This document shows, in pieces, positions 6,203 to 9,083 of a DNA stretch of 9,083 bases. Position 1 is the first letter of the stretch. The number at the start of each line of letters is the position of its first letter. The stretch is taken from the NCBI GenBank assembly GCA_029856055.1, contig JAHQWF010000022.1:1-9083 (forward strand), in the 5' to 3' direction. The position numbers and the translations under genes were made by a program. The notes under the pieces were generated by a model. That model searched no databases. It was not told the origin of the DNA and saw only the letters and a program-made list of their open reading frames with translations. This stretch comes from Candidatus Njordarchaeota archaeon (lineage in GTDB: Archaea > Asgardarchaeota > Njordarchaeia > Njordarchaeales > Njordarchaeaceae).

Positions 6203-6325
6203 GTTAGATGATATCTAAGAAATTGCGATAGATTAATTATTTTTCCTTAAGTTAAGCTGAATTATTCTCTTGATAGGAAAAACTAATAGGAGATTACGAA
6301 GGATGCAAATATTTATATGTTTATC

Positions 6326-6335
6326 CTATATTATA
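6326..6335 (+). promoter_or_regulatory. Candidate TATA box of the NifX/MinD operon
   Basis: TATATTATAA-like sequence lies about 50 bases before the ATG at 6383. It would start transcription near 6357 and leave the GGTGA ribosome site in the leader. TTATAAATA at 6350-6358 is an alternative but would place the start of transcription after the ribosome site. Confidence 0.35.
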
Positions 6336-6382
6336 ACAAGACAGTAATATTATAAATAAATTTGTAATAATGGTGAAGCAAT

Positions 6383-6835
6383 ATGCCTCCATGGTGGAGA
6401 GGTAGAGGAAGGGGTTGGAGAAGATGGAGTAATTGGGGAAGGCCATACCCCTGGTGCTGGAGGTACTGGGGCTACTGGAACCAAACTACAAACCAGGCAA
6501 ATTATCAAACTGAACAATACTGGAGTTGGCAGGGACAGGGATGGAGCTATCCACAATATGGTGTTCCTCAGCAACAGTATCAACCATATCAGCAACCAAA
6601 CGATGTAATTCAGAGAGCTAAAGAGATATTATCCAAAGCTTCTGTTAACCCAGCTGGTTATGGGCCTTATGGTGGCAATAGATTCCTAATTATTTATAAT
6701 GGGAATATCATTGGTTGGTTATGGGAAAATGTACCTTTGAGAGACTTGGAGATAGGTGAACAGTGGAGTACTCCGCGAGGAGTTAGAGTTACCCTATTTT
6801 ATAAGGGTAAACCTATTGGTTTTATGTGGGTTTAA
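6383..6835 (+). CDS. Trp/Arg-rich then Gln/Tyr-rich low-complexity protein with small C-terminal domain
   Basis: 150 residues. Residues 1-54 contain 12 tryptophans with RGRGRG-like Arg/Gly stretches and one Cys (C25, in PWCWRYW). Residues about 34-73 are rich in Gln, Tyr and Asn (PQQQYQPYQQP). This half should be disordered and has the make-up of a prion-like or sticky low-complexity region. Residues about 75-150 look folded: a helix (IQRAKEILSKA), then beta-like repeats, FLIIYNGNIIGWLWENVPL and VTLFYKGKPIGFMWV, with a duplicated K/N-G-x-x-I-G-x-x-W pattern. I do not recognise the family. Its place in front of NifX/MinD resembles the Gly/Arg-rich DUF5320 proteins found in such clusters, but the sequence is not clearly that. 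The ATG has GGTGA six bases upstream. It leads the operon, with an 11-base gap to the next gene. A scaffold or metal-cluster accessory role is a guess. Confidence 0.8.
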   Translation: MPPWWRGRGRGWRRWSNWGRPYPWCWRYWGYWNQTTNQANYQTEQYWSWQGQGWSYPQYGVPQQQYQPYQQPNDVIQRAKEILSKASVNPAGYGPYGGNRFLIIYNGNIIGWLWENVPLRDLEIGEQWSTPRGVRVTLFYKGKPIGFMWV

Positions 6836-6846
6836 GGTGATTTACA

Positions 6847-7176
6847 ATGCCTAGAATTGCTGTCCCATTAGACAGTAATAATGGTTTAGAATCAAGCGTC
6901 GCTTATAGGTTTGCTCGAGCGCCCTTTTTTGGGGTAATTGAATACAAGAACAATCAAATTATTTCACTAAACATATATAATAATCCACACTCAATGGATA
7001 GGGGAGGAGTTGGGATAGCTGTGAGTCAGTGGTTAGCTAGTATGGGTATAAATGTCGTTTTAGCCCCCGAGATAGGTCCTAATGCATTCAATGCCCTACA
7101 GTCATTTGGAATACAAATTATAAGAGTGCCTCCGGGTATTCCACTTAGGCAAGCCTTAGAGTATTATAGATCGTAG
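6847..7176 (+). CDS. NifX/NafY-like dinitrogenase cofactor-binding family protein
   Basis: 109 residues, the normal size of the stand-alone archaeal family. It starts PRIAVPLDSNNGLES, followed by the RFARAPFFGVIE strand. The middle holds GGVGIAVSQWLASMGINVVLAPEIG, cut here only by its motif ends (G53-G54 and the later ANxF-like helix), and the end GIQIIRVPPG closes the ribonuclease-H-like fold. Members bind iron-molybdenum or iron-sulfur clusters, as in nitrogenase cofactor assembly. Archaeal ones without nitrogenase probably carry other clusters. No nif structural genes are seen here. The start ATG has GGTGA six bases upstream and directly after the preceding stop. It sits 14 bases before the first MinD-like gene, supporting a shared pathway. 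The family call is firm; the bound cofactor is unknown. Confidence 0.88.
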   Translation: MPRIAVPLDSNNGLESSVAYRFARAPFFGVIEYKNNQIISLNIYNNPHSMDRGGVGIAVSQWLASMGINVVLAPEIGPNAFNALQSFGIQIIRVPPGIPLRQALEYYRS

Positions 7177-7190
7177 GGGGATTTCATTTT

Positions 7191-8096
7191 ATGATACAGG
7201 TTGTAGTGGCTAGCGGTAAAGGGGGGACTGGTAAAACAACAATTTCGTCCTCCTTAATATCTCTTCTTTATTTAGATGGGTTCAAAATTATTGGTATTGA
7301 TGCTGATGTTGAGGCTCCCGATTTAATTATTGCTATGGGATCTGGAAAAATTAAAGATAAGGAAGCAATATATGAAAGCAAAATAGCTGTCATTGACTAC
7401 GACAAGTGCACAGATTGCATGAAATGCTTTGAGGTTTGCCAGTTTAACGCTATAAGAATAGAGGATGGTAGACCTTTTATCATTAGGGAGTTGTGTGAAG
7501 GTTGCGGTACATGTGGAATAGTTTGCCCAGTAAAAGCAATCTCATTCAATAGGATTAGGACTGGTTATATTGTTGAATACGAAACGAAGTATGGTTTAAT
7601 TATTTCAGGTAGGCTCGAGCTTGGAAGAAGGAATTCTGGGCTGCTTGTAGATTTACTTAGGGAACGCGCTAAAAAGCGTTTTAGGAGCGATCAAGATAGC
7701 GTAATGATTATTGACGCTGCATCAGGAATCGGGTGCCCTGTAATCTCATCGCTAACAGGGACTGATTACACAGTCATCGTTATGGAACCTACCAAAAGTT
7801 CTTTAAATAGTGCTAAGAGACTGCTAGAACTCATTAATCATTTCAGGATGCCTGCTGGTATAGTGATTAATAGATATGACATAAATGAGGGATTTATCCG
7901 AGAGATAGAGGGATGGGCGAAAGATAATTCACTAGATATACTTGGATATGTACCATACGACAAATCTATTCCAGAAGCCTACTCAAATATGATTCCATTA
8001 ATTGAATATAAACCTGATAGCAAAGCCTCCAAAGCAATAAGAGAGATCTACAATTCAATGATAAATTACCTAAAGGAAAGAAATCTCATAAAGTGA
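7191..8096 (+). CDS. MinD-type ATPase with inserted two-cluster ferredoxin domain (GCPV type)
   Basis: 301 residues. The deviant Walker A loop is GKGGTGKT at 9-16. D37-A-D39 begins the switch region, and IIDAASGIGCPV carries the later Asp. A ferredoxin domain is inserted at about 65-120: Cys 73, 76, 79, 83 and Cys 102, 105, 108, 112, both complete, predicting two [4Fe-4S] clusters. The MinD/Mrp/NifH-related fold continues with VMEPT and NRYDIN. The family is soluble and is thought to use ATP to move or insert metal clusters. The usual PP before GIG is AS here, a variation to note. ATG 7191 is preceded by GGGGGA at a nine-base distance. It forms an operon with its paralogue 14 bases downstream. 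Function beyond cluster handling is not established. Confidence 0.9.
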   Translation: MIQVVVASGKGGTGKTTISSSLISLLYLDGFKIIGIDADVEAPDLIIAMGSGKIKDKEAIYESKIAVIDYDKCTDCMKCFEVCQFNAIRIEDGRPFIIRELCEGCGTCGIVCPVKAISFNRIRTGYIVEYETKYGLIISGRLELGRRNSGLLVDLLRERAKKRFRSDQDSVMIIDAASGIGCPVISSLTGTDYTVIVMEPTKSSLNSAKRLLELINHFRMPAGIVINRYDINEGFIREIEGWAKDNSLDILGYVPYDKSIPEAYSNMIPLIEYKPDSKASKAIREIYNSMINYLKERNLIK

Positions 8097-8110
8097 TCTG
8101 GTGATAATGA

Positions 8111-8989
8111 ATGAATAAGTCTTTGATCATAGGAGTCACAGGAGGTAAGGGAGGCACAGGTAAAAGCACTATAGCAGTGAGTCTCGCAATTAGTTATGCA
8201 GAAAGCGGCATGAAAGTGTTCCTTGTTGATTCTGATGTTGAGTCTCCTGTAGAACACATTCTTCTATCGCTTGACAGAGTGAAATTAGATGAGATTAAAT
8301 CATTCAGACCTATTATTAATCACGATAAATGTGTGAAGTGTAATCTATGTGTTGATAACTGTCCAGAACATGCCTTGATGGGATTACCGGGGAGAATACC
8401 AAAGCTAATACCTGAACTCTGCAATGGATGCAAAGCATGTTACTATGTCTGCCCAGTAAATGCGATTGAGGAAGATTACAGTGTTGCGGGAGAGATATAC
8501 GAGATGAATTTAAATGGATTAAAGATACTTCAGGGAGAACTGAAACCAGGATTCAAGCAATATGTTAATGCAACGGTATCTACCATAAATAAAGCGATCG
8601 CAATAAAAGAGAACTTTGACATAGTAATAATAGATACTGCCCCAGGAACAGGAGCTAACATCTACGCAGCTTTATCGCAATGCGATATCGTAATTGCTGT
8701 AACAGAGCCAACTAGATTAGGAGCTAACGATTTATCCATGTTATTAGACCTAGCTAAAAAGATTGGGAAACCAGCTTATATAATCCTCAATAAAGCTACT
8801 ATGCCTGGAGGAAAACGAGATTTAATCTATGATATTGCAAATAAATATGGTGTACCAGTCATAGCTGAGGTTCCTTATGACCAAAAAATAATGAGTAAAT
8901 ATTTCAGGGGAGAATTCAGCAAGACAATAGATAAGTCGCAAAGAGAATTATTTAGAGGAATAGCTGTAAAAATCATTAACCTTGTATAA
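8111..8989 (+). CDS. Second MinD-type ATPase with inserted two-cluster ferredoxin domain (GANI type)
   Basis: 292 residues, a paralogue of the gene before it. The Walker A loop is GKGGTGKS at 12-19, followed by D40-S-D42 and IIDTAPGTGANI, where the first copy has GCPV. The inserted ferredoxin has Cys 74, 77, 80, 84 and Cys 104, 107, 110, 114, so both [4Fe-4S] sites are complete. AVTEPT and LNKAT complete the nucleotide site region. Such pairs, one GCPV and one GAN type, recur next to each other and probably work as a heteropair. The ATG at 8111 has GGTGAT a few bases upstream. Two nearer alternatives (GTG 8101, ATG 8107) meet TAA almost at once. It is the last gene of the operon, facing the minus-strand gene at the right edge. 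Confidence 0.9.
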   Translation: MNKSLIIGVTGGKGGTGKSTIAVSLAISYAESGMKVFLVDSDVESPVEHILLSLDRVKLDEIKSFRPIINHDKCVKCNLCVDNCPEHALMGLPGRIPKLIPELCNGCKACYYVCPVNAIEEDYSVAGEIYEMNLNGLKILQGELKPGFKQYVNATVSTINKAIAIKENFDIVIIDTAPGTGANIYAALSQCDIVIAVTEPTRLGANDLSMLLDLAKKIGKPAYIILNKATMPGGKRDLIYDIANKYGVPVIAEVPYDQKIMSKYFRGEFSKTIDKSQRELFRGIAVKIINLV

Positions 8990-9039
8990 AAACAACTATA
9001 ATAATTTCAACTTATTTATTCTTAAAAATAGCTAAGAGG

Positions 9040-9083
9040 TTATTCCACGTATTTCTCCGGATTTTCATTGAATATCTTCATGC
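9040..9083 (-). CDS. C-terminal end of a protein resembling a YHS metal-binding domain; partial
   Basis: Reading the minus strand from the edge gives MKIFNENPEKYVE then TAA at 9042-9040. The F-x-x-NPEKY ending is typical of the YHS (TRASH-like) domain, where a Cys precedes it as C-x-x-x-F. The codon before Met begins outside the window and ends in GC, so Cys is possible but unproven. YHS domains occur in copper P-type ATPases and small metal-binding proteins. Thirteen residues are too few for a firm call. It converges on the MinD operon with a spacer of about 50 bases. Confidence 0.35.
   Translation of the reverse strand, partial: MKIFNENPEKYVE

Noticed and set aside
6350..6595. Minus-strand Pro/Ser/Leu-rich frame
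   Set aside because: It is the reverse of the Trp/Arg-rich low-complexity gene, which has a ribosome site and operon context.
8066..8257. Minus-strand frame over the join of the two MinD genes
   Set aside because: It overlaps the Walker A coding region of the second ATPase and has no recognisable features.

Overview
The window looks like chromosome from an AT-rich hyperthermophilic crenarchaeon, probably a Desulfurococcales/Staphylothermus-like organism. This is inferred from gene types, not from a marker gene. Supporting signs are TATA-type promoters, GGTG/GAGG ribosome sites, GTG and TTG starts, a DUF234-type archaeal ATPase, and a NifX-like/twin MinD-ferredoxin cluster. No rRNA, tRNA, CRISPR array or insertion sequence was recognised.

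Layout. Positions 1-1511 (minus) encode an archaeal P-loop ATPase with a nuclease-like C-terminal domain. Its reading frame continues without a stop into a Xaa-Pro dipeptidase (M24) segment that leaves the window at the left edge. GC content jumps at the joint. Positions 1512-2008 are non-coding: an AT-rich promoter side, then a GC-elevated, palindrome-rich block that may be a structured RNA. Positions 2009-2892 (minus) hold a two-gene unit, a small helical protein of unknown function followed, with a TTGA overlap, by a NYN/PIN-like nuclease. Positions 2893-3503 are a long AT-rich divergent spacer with promoters for both sides and three GTTAAAT half-sites. Positions 3504-4576 (plus) hold a small membrane protein overlapping a SatD-like protein with a C-terminal helix-turn-helix. 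Positions 4841-6202 (plus) encode a single MFS transporter. Positions 6383-8989 (plus) are a tight four-gene operon: a Trp/Arg- then Gln/Tyr-rich low-complexity protein, a NifX/NafY-like protein, and two MinD-type ATPases, each with an inserted two-cluster ferredoxin domain. At 9040-9083 (minus) lies the last stretch of a gene whose C-terminus resembles a YHS metal-binding domain.

How the genes may work together. The last operon is the clearest functional unit: paired MinD/ferredoxin ATPases with a NifX-like cofactor carrier suggest handling or insertion of an iron-sulfur or related metal cluster. The tryptophan-rich protein would be an accessory or scaffold. The membrane protein and SatD-like gene form a second unit that resembles a bacterial pair. 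The NYN pair is a third, possibly autoregulated unit. The points most worth checking are the ATPase-dipeptidase joint, the low-complexity protein in the NifX/MinD operon, the archaeal SatD unit with its operator-like repeats, and the possible non-coding RNA at 1735-1960.
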